DNA of 64,000 bases, taken from Mesorhizobium atlanticum. GTDB lineage: Bacteria; Pseudomonadota; Alphaproteobacteria; Rhizobiales; Rhizobiaceae. This document shows, one piece after another, positions 1-7,507 of this stretch; position 1 is the stretch's first letter; every line of letters begins with the position of its first letter. The stretch covers positions 1 through 64,000 of the forward strand of contig NZ_QMBQ01000009.1 in the NCBI RefSeq assembly GCF_003289965.1, given 5' to 3'. The position numbers and the translations under genes were made by a program. The notes under the pieces were generated by a model. That model was not told the DNA's origin. It ran no database searches and saw only the letters and a program-made list of their open reading frames with translations.

Positions 1-218
1 AGCTCGGCTGCCGTTGCCCGGCCGTGATCGAGCGGCGCCCGCGGCCGGTCGTGCAGGCCTTCCGGGCCGGTCTCCCGGTAACGTCCAAGCCATTTGTAGC
101 CGGTCTTGCGTGAGATCTCGAAGGCCGCGCAAAGCTGCGTCATCGTCTCCTCACCAGATAGGCACTCCACAACAAACCGAAGCCGTTCATCCATGATGCC
201 AGTCTCTCGCCAAACCAT
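1..218 (-). CDS. IS481-type transposase, N-terminal part (cut by window edge)
   Basis: The partial reading frame starts at an ATG at 218 and runs off the left edge. The visible ~72 residues contain a helix-turn-helix: SGEETMTQLCAAFEISRKTG followed by YKWLGRYRETGPEGLHDR. This arrangement is typical of the DNA-binding head of IS481 and related DDE transposases; the catalytic core would lie to the left. A downstream ATG at 194 (MDERLRFVVECL) is an alternative start. No frameshift is visible in the part present. Confidence 0.7.
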   Translation of the reverse strand, partial: MVWRETGIMDERLRFVVECLSGEETMTQLCAAFEISRKTGYKWLGRYRETGPEGLHDRPRAPLDHGRATAAE

Positions 219-298
219 CGCCGGTCCTCCCGGCTGGCGAGAAAACTGTCACCCATCTAATCGGTCCATTCTGTTACCTATCTATCCGGTTCGGACAC
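1..298 (-). mobile_element. End of an IS481-family-like insertion sequence
   Basis: The first ~300 bases are one end of an IS whose transposase gene reads leftward out of the window. Beyond the start codon lie two related ~20-bp direct repeats, at about 246-267 and 271-292 (each reading CTGT-ACC-ATCTA-CGGT on the plus strand), as expected of tandem transposase-binding sites in a terminal repeat. The outer tip is TGTCCGAACCGG, read leftward from about 297. The other end and any target duplication lie outside the window, so completeness cannot be judged. Confidence 0.65.
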
Positions 299-301
299 AG
301 C

Positions 302-352
302 GTCCTTCTCCCCGTCACTATACGGGGAGAAGTGCCCGGCAGGGCGATGAGG
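302..352. repeat. REP-like palindromic intergenic repeat
   Basis: The hairpin CTTCTCCCCGTCACTATACG / GGGGAGAAG is followed by the gatgaggggcag tail. Similar CTCCCC...GGGGAG elements occur at about 765-795, 3822-3930, 6927-6988 and 7424-7485. They are dispersed intergenic repeats of the kind common in rhizobia, and lie between genes or next to the DUF559 gene. The rest of 219-525 holds no gene I can support. Confidence 0.55.
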
Positions 353-525
353 GGCAGCGAGGAGCTAGCGAACATTAGCGTCGGTCTTGGCTTCGGGTGT
401 TTTGAGGTTCCAGCCCATATCTCGAAACAAAACCACACTAAAACGAAACAATTCCGCCACCAGCGCGGCATGCTGCCGACACAATCGACGACCATAAAGC
501 GCGCCGAAACAAGGGGTTCGGGGCC

Positions 526-753
526 ATGACGACGGCTGAAGACATCATCGAGAACGAGACCGCAAGGCTGAGGCCTGCCGGGGTTTCGGCGCTCAAGCCG
601 GCGCAGCAGCCGGCCGGGCCGTTCGAGGTTGCGGCGGCCAAGCCGAGCGCGCGCGACGCGCTGGTGACCGGGCTTTTGGTGATCTACCCGGCTTTCGCGG
701 CGGTGGCGGCGATCCTCGCTGGGTTGTTTTTGGCAGGTGCCAGCAGGGTTTGA
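526..753 (+). CDS. Small single-pass membrane protein, unknown
   Basis: This 75-residue protein has a charged, proline-containing N-terminal half and one hydrophobic segment near residues 46-70 (LVTGLLVIYPAFAAVAAILA). The ATG is preceded by an AAGGGG stretch. It probably sits in the inner membrane with its N-terminus in the cytoplasm. It faces the convergent tag gene across a short REP-like repeat. I do not recognise a family, and the composition fits a real alphaproteobacterial small protein only moderately well. Confidence 0.5.
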   Translation: MTTAEDIIENETARLRPAGVSALKPAQQPAGPFEVAAAKPSARDALVTGLLVIYPAFAAVAAILAGLFLAGASRV

Positions 754-795
754 GCTTCGCAACCTGACCTTCTCCCACAAGGGGGGAAGAGCGCC

Positions 796-1449
796 CTACT
801 TCGGCCGCTTGAGCTTCTTGCGCTCTTTTTCCACCTCCGCGCGGCAGTAGCAGCCTTCGAGATGGTCGTTGACCAAGCCCATCGCCTGCATGAAAGCGTA
901 GACCGTCGTTGGGCCGACAAAGCTCCAGCCTCGCTTCTTCAACTCCTTCGAGATCCTGACCGACACGGCCGTCGTCGGATTGGCGCGCAGATGCGCGAGG
1001 TCGACGATTTCCGGACGCTCGTCCGGGCCCGGTTCGAACTTCCAGAACCAGGCGGCCAAAGAGCCGAACTCGTCGACCATCTCGCGGGCGCGTTTGGCAT
1101 TGTTGATGGTCGAGACGATCTTGCCGCGATGGCGGATGATGCCGGCATTGCCGAGCAGGCGCTCGACATCCTCCTCGGTGAACCCCGCCACCTTGTCGAA
1201 GTCGAAGCCGGCGAAGGCCTCACGGAAATTCTCGCGCTTGCGCAGGATGGTGAGCCACGACAGGCCCGACTGGAATCCCTCCAGGCAGATCTTTTCGAAC
1301 AGCCGGCGATCATCCGTCACCGGGCGACCCCATTCATGGTCGTGATAGTGGAGATAGTCCGGCAGGTTGCCGTGCCAGAAGCAGCGCGCCTTGCCGTCGG
1401 GACCGTCGAGAATGCCGGTATTTTCCGTTGCCATTGTCAGCAGATCCAT
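796..1449 (-). CDS. tag: DNA-3-methyladenine glycosylase I
   Basis: This 217-residue cytoplasmic base-excision-repair glycosylase removes 3-methyladenine from alkylated DNA. The family zinc-binding residues are visible: Cys23 in ARCFWHG, His36 in YHDHEWG, and the C-terminal His196 and Cys200 in DHLEGCYC. The core motifs FEKICLEGFQSGLSW and the central helix-hairpin-helix region (VERLLGNAGIIRHRGKI) are intact. The N-terminus is about 18 residues longer than in E. coli Tag. It is divergent from the L,D-transpeptidase gene, so the two probably share the region around 1450-1650 for promoters. Assignment is firm from the motifs. Confidence 0.95.
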   Translation of the reverse strand: MDLLTMATENTGILDGPDGKARCFWHGNLPDYLHYHDHEWGRPVTDDRRLFEKICLEGFQSGLSWLTILRKRENFREAFAGFDFDKVAGFTEEDVERLLGNAGIIRHRGKIVSTINNAKRAREMVDEFGSLAAWFWKFEPGPDERPEIVDLAHLRANPTTAVSVRISKELKKRGWSFVGPTTVYAFMQAMGLVNDHLEGCYCRAEVEKERKKLKRPK

Positions 1450-1652
1450 TCGTTAATGCGCCTCGGCGCCGCTTTTACCGTGGCTTTACCAGATTCCTGA
1501 ACCGGCCGGTAACCACACCAAAAGGTTTACTGACAAAGCGGCATTTTACGCATTCCGATTCATGTTTTGCTTGCCGCTCCGCGCCAAGGATCGCGCAACC
1601 GAAGGGCGCCCTCCCGCTCTCGGCACGAGTTCGACGATCAAGGTGCGTTCCG

Positions 1653-2393
1653 ATGAAGACAGCGTTCTGTTCCCTGCTTGGTGCCGCGGCGATCCTTGCC
1701 GCCGGCGCCACGACTACCCTTGCCAATGATCGCTATGCCGACATGCCTCCGGTGATGGTGAGCCCCGACCTTTCGGCGCCCTGGGTGCTGCAGCTTGGCC
1801 ATGCCCCGGGCATCGTGCGCCCGACCCGGCAGGCGACGCAGCAGCCGCTGCAGCGCCTTTTCCAGACGCAGCCCGACAGGCAGCGCACGGCGGCCGTGCA
1901 GCAGCCGGCCAAGCGTATGGTGATGCGACCGCAGATCAACCCGATCTATCTGCCGCAGGAAGTCGCCTATGACGGGCCGGCGAAGCCGGGCACCATCGTC
2001 ATCGATACGCACCAGAATTTCCTCTATCTGGTCGAGAAGAACGGCAAGGCGCGGCGTTACGGCGTCGGCACCGGCAAGCCCGGCTTCGAATGGTCGGGCA
2101 CGCACAAGATCACCGACAAGAAGGTTTGGCCGGACTGGCGGCCGCCGGCGGAGATGATCAAGCGCGAGGCGGCCAAGGGCCGTTACCTGCCGACCTATCT
2201 CGCCGGCGGCATCGAGAACCCGCTTGGCGCGCGCGCGCTCTATCTCGGCACCACCGAATACCGCATCCACGGCACCAACCAGCCCTGGACAATCGGCGGC
2301 GCGGTGTCTTCCGGCTGCATCCGCATGCGCAATGAGGATGTCGTCGACCTTTACGAGCGCGTGAATGTCGGAACCACGGTCGAGGTGATTTAG
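1653..2393 (+). CDS. L,D-transpeptidase (YkuD domain), exported
   Basis: This 246-residue periplasmic enzyme would act on peptidoglycan, making 3-3 cross-links or attaching proteins. The chosen ATG gives a clean signal peptide (MKTAFCSLLGAAAILAAGA, cleavage after about residue 24); the frame is open upstream but non-signal-like. A Gln/Arg-rich linker (about 50-100) precedes the YkuD domain (about 110-246). That domain carries the catalytic signature HGTNQPW...SSGCIRM, with the nucleophile Cys near residue 222 and the motif His near 206. A strong terminator lies about 145 bp downstream. Substrate preference within the family cannot be read from sequence. Confidence 0.9.
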   Translation: MKTAFCSLLGAAAILAAGATTTLANDRYADMPPVMVSPDLSAPWVLQLGHAPGIVRPTRQATQQPLQRLFQTQPDRQRTAAVQQPAKRMVMRPQINPIYLPQEVAYDGPAKPGTIVIDTHQNFLYLVEKNGKARRYGVGTGKPGFEWSGTHKITDKKVWPDWRPPAEMIKREAAKGRYLPTYLAGGIENPLGARALYLGTTEYRIHGTNQPWTIGGAVSSGCIRMRNEDVVDLYERVNVGTTVEVI

Positions 2394-2536
2394 CCGCAGC
2401 GAATTAGCCGGTCAGACAGCGCAGCACTTTTTGTCCGATGCTGTTGCCGTCAAGTCATAGTACGATTCTTCGGGATATGCTTAAGTCGGTAACAGAGTTT
2501 ACGGGGGACGGGCCGTGTGGGGATACGGCCGGTCGC

Positions 2537-2577
2537 AAAAGGGCAGCGCGGGCAACCGCGCTGCCCTTTTCGTTTTT
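2537..2577 (+). terminator. Strong rho-independent terminator, possibly of a small RNA
   Basis: A perfect 15-bp inverted repeat (AAAAGGGCAGCGCGG, a 4-base loop, then the complement) ends in TTTTCGTTTTTG. It could close a 3' UTR of the transpeptidase gene. Upstream, at about 2508-2535, a second hairpin GACGGGCCGT...ACGGCC forms, so 2440-2577 could also be a separate structured small RNA. The sequence alone does not decide between these. Confidence 0.75.
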
Positions 2578-2603
2578 GCGTTTCTTTGACGCATGGCGCG
2601 CTA

Positions 2604-2845
2604 GAGCATGTCCCCCGAAAGTGGGAACCGGTTTCGGGATAAAGACATGCGTAAAACCAAAAACCTAAAGCGCATGGAGCGAATCTGAAAGATCGCGACG
2701 CGCTTTAGGTCGCCCCGAAAGCAGGCGGATTCGCTTTCGGGGCTGATTTCTCGGCGCTCCTCTGCTATTGCAGTGCACAAAATCTTGATAGTCACGCAAT
2801 TCCGGACGCAACGCCGCTTACGCGTTTTTTCCTGAATTGCTTGAG
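2604..2845. repeat. Mesorhizobial dispersed repeat upstream of folD
   Basis: This stretch starts with the AGAGCATGTCCCCCGAAAGT / AACCGGTTTCGGG palindrome typical of rhizobial intergenic repeats. It ends with a CGCAATTCCGG...CCTGAATTGCTT palindrome at about 2793-2841. The terminal palindrome has a clear relative at about 27090-27138 (CGCAATTTCC...CCTGAAATTGCT). It fills most of the gap before folD, so the folD promoter must lie in or next to it. No gene is seen in 2394-2863. Confidence 0.6.
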
Positions 2846-2863
2846 AAGGCAGAGGTGCCAGCC

Positions 2864-3784
2864 ATGACCCGGACCGACGACAGCCGCTATCTGAGAGGTG
2901 GCCCGGTCGCCCAGCGCATCATCGCTTCGGTGCGCGAAGATGCATTGATCGCGACGGCCGAAGGCTTCCCGCCGAAACTGGTTTCGATCACCGTCGGCGA
3001 TACCGAAGCGGTCGACGTCTATGTGCGGAACCAGCGCGCCAAGGCTGAGCTTGCCGGCATCGGCTTCGAGGAGCGCCGCTTCGCCGCCGATATCACTGCG
3101 GGCGAACTAGAGGCGGCAATTCACGGCCTCAACGCCGATCCGCGCGTCACCGGCATCATCATCCAGCGGCCGGTTCCGGCCCATATCCCGATCAAGACGC
3201 TGCAGGCGGCGGTGCATCCGCTGAAGGATGTCGAGGGCATGCACCCGGCCTCGATCGGCAACATCGTCTACAACCAGCTCGATCTGGCGCCCTGCACGGC
3301 CGCTGCCTCGGTCGAACTGCTGAAGGAGACCGGCCTCGAGTTGAAAGGGCTGGAGGTTGTGGTCGTCGGCCATTCCGAGATCGTCGGCAAACCGATCGCC
3401 TTCCTGCTGATGAGCGAGGGCGCGACGGTGACGGTGTGCCACCACATGACGCGCTCGGTGGCGGCGCATGCACGGCGCGCCGACGCGCTGTTCGTCGCGG
3501 TCGGCAAGCCCAGGCTGATCAAGGCGGACATGGTGAAGCCGGGGGCTTGCGTCATCGACATCGGCATCAACTCGGAGGTCGGACCCGACGGCGAAACCCG
3601 TATCGTCGGCGACGTCGACACCGACAGCGTGAAGGAAGTGGCCGCCTGGATCACGCCGGTGCCGGGCGGCGTCGGCCCGCTGACGGTCGCGATCCTCTTG
3701 CGCAACACCATGGTGGCGCTCAACCGCCAGCGGGCGCTGTACCGCGCCACCTATGGCGTGGCGGACCAGCTCGCGGCGGAATAA
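2864..3784 (+). CDS. folD: FolD-like methylenetetrahydrofolate dehydrogenase/cyclohydrolase, divergent
   Basis: This 306-residue cytoplasmic enzyme is of the FolD fold, which interconverts methylene-, methenyl- and formyl-tetrahydrofolate with NADP. Visible family features are the Rossmann motif VVVGHSEIVGKPIAF (about 170-185) and the C-terminal ITPVPGGVGPLTVAILL. The active site is unusual. The conserved YVxxK is YVRNQ here (Tyr53, Gln57 at the Lys position), VQLPLP is IQRPVP, and DVDGFHP is DVEGMHP. The start follows AGAAGGCAGAGG; an in-frame TTG at 2837 lies inside a repeat and was not chosen. The gene may be a second, specialised FolD rather than the housekeeping copy, and cyclohydrolase activity is doubtful. 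Confidence 0.85.
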   Translation: MTRTDDSRYLRGGPVAQRIIASVREDALIATAEGFPPKLVSITVGDTEAVDVYVRNQRAKAELAGIGFEERRFAADITAGELEAAIHGLNADPRVTGIIIQRPVPAHIPIKTLQAAVHPLKDVEGMHPASIGNIVYNQLDLAPCTAAASVELLKETGLELKGLEVVVVGHSEIVGKPIAFLLMSEGATVTVCHHMTRSVAAHARRADALFVAVGKPRLIKADMVKPGACVIDIGINSEVGPDGETRIVGDVDTDSVKEVAAWITPVPGGVGPLTVAILLRNTMVALNRQRALYRATYGVADQLAAE

Positions 3785-3821
3785 GCCGGCACACGCCCCC
3801 TCAGCCAGCCTCCACTTCGCT

Positions 3822-3930
3822 CGGCTGACCTCTCCCGGTGGGGAGAGGAGATTGTCGGCGCCGGCGCTAACCTCTTCTCCCCGCCAGGGAGAAGGTGGGC
3901 GCGAAGCGGCGGATGAGGGGGCGCCGACGA
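3822..3930. repeat. Paired REP-like palindromes between folD and glcF
   Basis: Two hairpin units occur in tandem, CCTCTCCCGGTGGGGAGAGG and CTTCTCCCCGCCAGGGAGAAG, separated by a GC-rich spacer and followed by the gatgaggggg tail. They resemble the elements near 302, 6927 and 7424. They lie between two convergent genes and may also act as a transcription end. Confidence 0.6.
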
Positions 3931-3936
3931 CGAGGA

Positions 3937-5262
3937 TCACTCTGCCGCCGCAAGCCCTCGCTCGGAAACACCTTCCGGCTTTGGGCCGCCATAGGCCCAG
4001 TCGAGCAGCTTGATCGTGTGCACCACCGGCAGCTTGGCGGCGGACGCGATCTGAGTGATGCAGCCGATATTGCCGGTGGCGACAACAGAAGCGCCGGTCG
4101 CCTCGATGTTTTTCACTTTGCGGTCGCGGAGCTTGGCGGAAATGTCGGGCTGCAGGATGTTGTAGGTGCCGGCGGAGCCGCAGCACAGATGTCCCTCGCG
4201 CGGCTCGCGCACGACGAAGCCTGCCTTGGCGAGCAACTCCTTCGGCTGGCGCGTGATCTTCTGGCCATGCTGCATAGAGCAGGCGGAGTGATAGGCGACG
4301 ACAGTGCCCGGCTTGCGCACCGGCTCGGGCAGGCCGAGAGCGGCGAGATATTCGGTGATGTCCTTGGCCAGCGACGATACCCGCGCCGCCTTTTCCGCAT
4401 AGGCCGGATCGAGGCGCAGCATGAAGCCGTAATCCTTGATCGTGGTGCCGCAGCCTGACGCGGTGATGATGATGGCGTCGAGCCCGCCTTGCTCGATGGC
4501 GCGGGTCCAGGCGTCGACATTCCGCCTGGCCGAGGCAAGGGCCTGATCCTCGCGTCCCATATGGTGGACGAGCGCGCCGCAGCAGCCCTCGCCTTCCGGC
4601 ACCACCACCTCGACGTCCAGCCTGGTCAGCAGCGAGATGGTGGTGTCGTTGATGGCGGGATCGAGCACCGATTGCGCGCAACCCGTGAGGATCGCGACGC
4701 GGCCGCGCTTTGCTCCCTGCCCGGCATGCACACCAGGCGAGGCCTTTGGCGACACAGGCGGAAGTGACGATGGCGCGAGCTTCAGCATGGCGGCGACCGG
4801 TTTCAGGGCCGGCAGTTTTTCGAACAGGCCGATGAAAGGCCGGCCGAGCCCGGCCAGCTTCAGCGCGGCGCGAAAACGGCTCGGGTAAGGCAGCACGAAG
4901 GCCAGCATGGCGCGTATCAGCCGGTCGAGCCGCGGCCGCTTGTAGGTCTCCTGGATATGGGCGCGGGCGTGGTCGACCAGATGCATGTAGTTCACGCCCG
5001 ACGGACATGTCGTCATGCAGGCAAGGCAGGAGAGACACCGGTCGATATGGGTGACGATCTCCTTGTCCGCCGGGCGGCCGTTCTCCAGCATATCCTTGAT
5101 GAGGTAGATGCGGCCGCGCGGCGAATCCAGTTCGTTGCCAAGCGTCACATAGGTCGGGCAAGTGGCGGTGCAGAAACCGCAATGCACGCATTTGCGCAGG
5201 ATCTTTTCCGATTCCGCGACACGCGGATCGGCAAGCTGGGCAAGGGAGAAATTGGTCTGCAC
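3937..5262 (-). CDS. glcF: Glycolate oxidase iron-sulfur subunit GlcF
   Basis: This 441-residue electron-transfer subunit works with GlcD and GlcE to oxidise glycolate to glyoxylate at the membrane. Two ferredoxin-type motifs, CVHCGFCTATCP (about 25-36) and CLSCLACMTTCP (about 75-86), bind two [4Fe-4S] clusters. Two cysteine-rich CCG domains follow (GEGCCGALVHHMG near 225; HLCCGSAGTYN near 360). Length fits the family. It is the last gene of the leftward glcD-DUF559-glcE-membrane protein-glcF run, 10 bp after the small membrane protein gene. It faces folD across palindromic repeats. Confidence 0.95.
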   Translation of the reverse strand: MQTNFSLAQLADPRVAESEKILRKCVHCGFCTATCPTYVTLGNELDSPRGRIYLIKDMLENGRPADKEIVTHIDRCLSCLACMTTCPSGVNYMHLVDHARAHIQETYKRPRLDRLIRAMLAFVLPYPSRFRAALKLAGLGRPFIGLFEKLPALKPVAAMLKLAPSSLPPVSPKASPGVHAGQGAKRGRVAILTGCAQSVLDPAINDTTISLLTRLDVEVVVPEGEGCCGALVHHMGREDQALASARRNVDAWTRAIEQGGLDAIIITASGCGTTIKDYGFMLRLDPAYAEKAARVSSLAKDITEYLAALGLPEPVRKPGTVVAYHSACSMQHGQKITRQPKELLAKAGFVVREPREGHLCCGSAGTYNILQPDISAKLRDRKVKNIEATGASVVATGNIGCITQIASAAKLPVVHTIKLLDWAYGGPKPEGVSERGLAAAE

Positions 5263-5272
5263 GCAAAAATCC

Positions 5273-5662
5273 TTACTGTCCCAGAAGCCAGCTTTGCGGG
5301 TTCCTGACGGGCTCGCCCCGTTGCAGCGCCTGGATGCCGAGAATGCAGCGGGCGATAAACCACACGGCGACGGCCAACATCAGCACGAAGCCGATCACAA
5401 GCATCATCAGGACCACCGAGATCAGCGCGTAGAGAAGGCCGATCCAGAACGTCCTGATCAGGAACGTATAGTGGCTTTCGACGAAACCGCCGGCCTTGCC
5501 GCGGTTGATGTAGGCAAGCACGATGCCGACAATGCCGGTGATGCCGATGACGAGGCCGGCGAGATAGAGGATGTAGATGACCAGCGCGTTGGTCTGGCCC
5601 GGCTCCAGCCAGCGATCGGTCTGGCGCGGCGCGCTGCTCGACCCTGGATCGGTATTGCTCAT
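5273..5662 (-). CDS. DUF4870-like membrane protein inside the glc operon
   Basis: This 129-residue inner-membrane protein has three or four hydrophobic segments (ALVIYILYLAGLVIGITGIV near 27-46; FWIGLLYALISVVLMMLVIG near 70-89; FVLMLAVAVWFIARCILG after it). It resembles DUF4870/YtxH-adjacent small membrane proteins with the motif VESHYTFLIRTFWIG. The start overlaps the glcE stop as ATGA, so it is translationally coupled to glcE and cotranscribed with glcF. Its function is unknown. Its position suggests only co-expression with glycolate oxidase, since it is not a standard GlcDEF subunit. Confidence 0.8.
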   Translation of the reverse strand: MSNTDPGSSSAPRQTDRWLEPGQTNALVIYILYLAGLVIGITGIVGIVLAYINRGKAGGFVESHYTFLIRTFWIGLLYALISVVLMMLVIGFVLMLAVAVWFIARCILGIQALQRGEPVRNPQSWLLGQ

Positions 5663-6915
5663 GATGCTGCTCCCTCCGTTGATTGGACGAGAGTAGCAGA
5701 GCCGGCGCCCGGCGCCATGCGGCCGGGGTTGAAGATATTCTTCGGATCGAATTCGGCCTTGAGCCGCGCCGAAAGCGCGGCCAGATGCGGCGGCTGCGGT
5801 TCGAACACCGGCAGCGCGGCACGATGCGGGGCGGAGGCGCGCACCAGCGTTGCGTGGCCGCCGCCATGCTTGCGGATCAAGCCGCGCAGAAGCTGGGCCT
5901 CCGGATCGTCCTCGCGCATGGATAGCCACGCCAGGCCACCCTGCCAGTCATAGAAGGCATCGACCGCTGCCTGCATGCGCAGCGCCATCACCATGTGGTG
6001 CGCCGCGGACGGCGTCATCGAGACGCGCCAGACCGGCCGCGTGCCGCCGTCGGCGAAAGGCCGGCAATCGCGGATGTCGCGCCAGATCGCCTTTGAGGCC
6101 TCGCCGGCGATCTCTTCCAGCGGCCCGGCCTTGCCGAGCAGTTGCTTAAGCGCTTCGACCCGATAGACGACCGAGGGGCCAAACCCCTCGACGCGCAGCA
6201 ACGTTGCGGCATCGCTGCCATGCTTGCCACCGGCGACACGTGCGGCGATGCGCTCCGGCAGATGCGCCGCGCTCGACACTTCGGCGCTGGAGCCCAGCGC
6301 AAGCGCCATGGCGACGACGGCGGCCTCGTCGAGCAGGCCGCGGATGGCCAAAGTCACTTCCGTTTCCGCGGCTGGCAGCACCTTGAAGGTGACATCGGTC
6401 AGCACGGCCAGCGTGCCCCAACTGTTCGCCATCAGCTTGGACAGATCGTAGCCGGTGACGTTCTTGACGACGCGCCCGCCCGACTTGAAGGCCTCGCCAC
6501 GGCCGGAGACCGCGGCGACGCCAAGGATGTGGTCGCGGGCTGCGCCGGCCTTGAGACGGCGCGGGCCGGAGAGGTTCGCAGCCAGCGCGCCGCCGATCGT
6601 CCCCCTGCCCGGTTCACCGCCGAGCAGCGGGCCATAGTCCATCGGCTCGAAGGCGAATTGCTGGCCGTTTTCCGCAAGCAGTCTTTCGATCTCGGCCAGC
6701 GGCGTACCGCCCTTGGCCGAGAGCACCAGCTCGGCGGGCTCATAGAGGGTGACGCCGGCGAGCTTGGAGAGGTCGAGCGTGTGCTCGGTCTGCAGCGGAC
6801 GACCGATGCCACGCTTGGAGCCGTGGCCGAGGATTTCGAGGGGTGTTTCTTCTGCCGCCGCCCATTGGACGGTGGAGAGAGCTTCGGCGGAAGAGGATGG
6901 GGTGAAGGTGGTCAT
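5659..6915 (-). CDS. glcE: Glycolate oxidase FAD-binding subunit GlcE
   Basis: This 418-residue FAD-binding subunit of glycolate oxidase contains a PCMH-type FAD domain in the first ~200 residues (GGTPLAEIERLLAENGQQFA, RGTIGGALAANLSGPRR, GRVVKNVTGYDLSKLMANSW). A C-terminal region ends with LKAEFDPKNIFNPGRM, the family end-signature. It is longer than E. coli GlcE (about 350). Its stop overlaps the next gene start. Upstream, its own start is separated from the DUF559 gene by one of a pair of 62-bp inverted repeats, so the ancestral glcD-glcE junction appears to have been opened there. Confidence 0.92.
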   Translation of the reverse strand: MTTFTPSSSAEALSTVQWAAAEETPLEILGHGSKRGIGRPLQTEHTLDLSKLAGVTLYEPAELVLSAKGGTPLAEIERLLAENGQQFAFEPMDYGPLLGGEPGRGTIGGALAANLSGPRRLKAGAARDHILGVAAVSGRGEAFKSGGRVVKNVTGYDLSKLMANSWGTLAVLTDVTFKVLPAAETEVTLAIRGLLDEAAVVAMALALGSSAEVSSAAHLPERIAARVAGGKHGSDAATLLRVEGFGPSVVYRVEALKQLLGKAGPLEEIAGEASKAIWRDIRDCRPFADGGTRPVWRVSMTPSAAHHMVMALRMQAAVDAFYDWQGGLAWLSMREDDPEAQLLRGLIRKHGGGHATLVRASAPHRAALPVFEPQPPHLAALSARLKAEFDPKNIFNPGRMAPGAGSATLVQSTEGAAS

Positions 6916-6926
6916 GGGTGCACCTT

Positions 6927-6988
6927 GTTCCTCGCCCCCGCAAAGCGGGGGAGAGGTGGCTCGGGCGAAGCCCGAGACGGAGAGGGGG
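6927..6988. repeat. Left copy of a 62-bp inverted repeat flanking the DUF559 gene
   Basis: By hand comparison this segment is the exact reverse complement of 7424-7485. It is itself made of two hairpins (CCCCCGC-AAA-GCGGGGG and CTCGGGC-GAA-GCCCGAG). It lies between the DUF559 stop codon (3 bases away) and the glcE start (12 bases away), close enough to affect glcE translation or act as an attenuator. Confidence 0.85.
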
Positions 6989-6991
6989 CCG

Positions 6992-7507
6992 TCATAGAGC
7001 GCTGTCTCCCGTCTTCCTGGCTGCTAAAACAAACCTGAGGTCGGCAGCAACGACGTTTTCAGCAAGCCGCCCTTCCAGCGCGGCAAGGATCGTCTCGCAA
7101 ACGCTCCTGGTGTTCTTCAAAACGTCGAAGCTCCAGAACCGCAGCACCGAGAAGCCTTCGCCGCGCATGAATTCGTCGCGTCGCCTGTCGTATGAGCTCT
7201 CCGCATGCTGACGGCCGTCCAGCTCCACGATCAGCTTTTGGCTTCTGCAGGCAAAATCCGCGAAATACGGACCGATGGGCATCTGGCGAACGAATTTGTA
7301 GCCGCCCAGCCTCTTTGCCTTCAGCTCGTTCCAGAGGGTCGCTTCCGCCTGATTATCACCGTGACGGAGCTCGCGCGCTCGGGCGATCTTTTCGGGCGAG
7401 CGGCGGCTCGGCTGATAGGGCGTCCCCCTCTCCGTCTCGGGCTTCGCCCGAGCCACCTCTCCCCCGCTTTGCGGGGGCGAGGAACCCAAGTTCTGAGATG
7501 CCCCCAT
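6992..7507 (-). CDS. DUF559 / Vsr-like endonuclease-domain protein
   Basis: This 171-residue protein ends in a DUF559 domain (about 40-150), a PD-(D/E)XK-type fold related to very-short-patch-repair nucleases. The putative nuclease motif is LIVELDGRQHAE, followed by RRDEFMRGEGFSVLRFW. The start overlaps the glcD stop as ATGA, so it is translationally coupled to glcD. Residues about 8-28 (GSSPPQSGGEVARAKPETER) are encoded by the right-hand 62-bp repeat, so the repeat has been recruited as coding sequence. A later in-frame start without the repeat-encoded part cannot be excluded. Function is unknown; it has no known role in glycolate oxidation. Confidence 0.8.
   Translation of the reverse strand: MGASQNLGSSPPQSGGEVARAKPETERGTPYQPSRRSPEKIARARELRHGDNQAEATLWNELKAKRLGGYKFVRQMPIGPYFADFACRSQKLIVELDGRQHAESSYDRRRDEFMRGEGFSVLRFWSFDVLKNTRSVCETILAALEGRLAENVVAADLRFVLAARKTGDSAL
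7424..7485. repeat. Right copy of the 62-bp inverted repeat, within the DUF559 reading frame
   Basis: This is the exact inverted copy of 6927-6988, lying inside the 5' part of the DUF559 gene and read through in frame as a Pro/Gly/Glu-rich stretch. The two copies bound a ~435-bp unit holding the rest of the gene. Confidence 0.85.

Noticed and set aside
3107..5266. 719-codon open frame on the minus strand spanning folD and glcF
   Set aside because: Runs antisense through folD and out of frame through glcF; both real genes have clear motifs.
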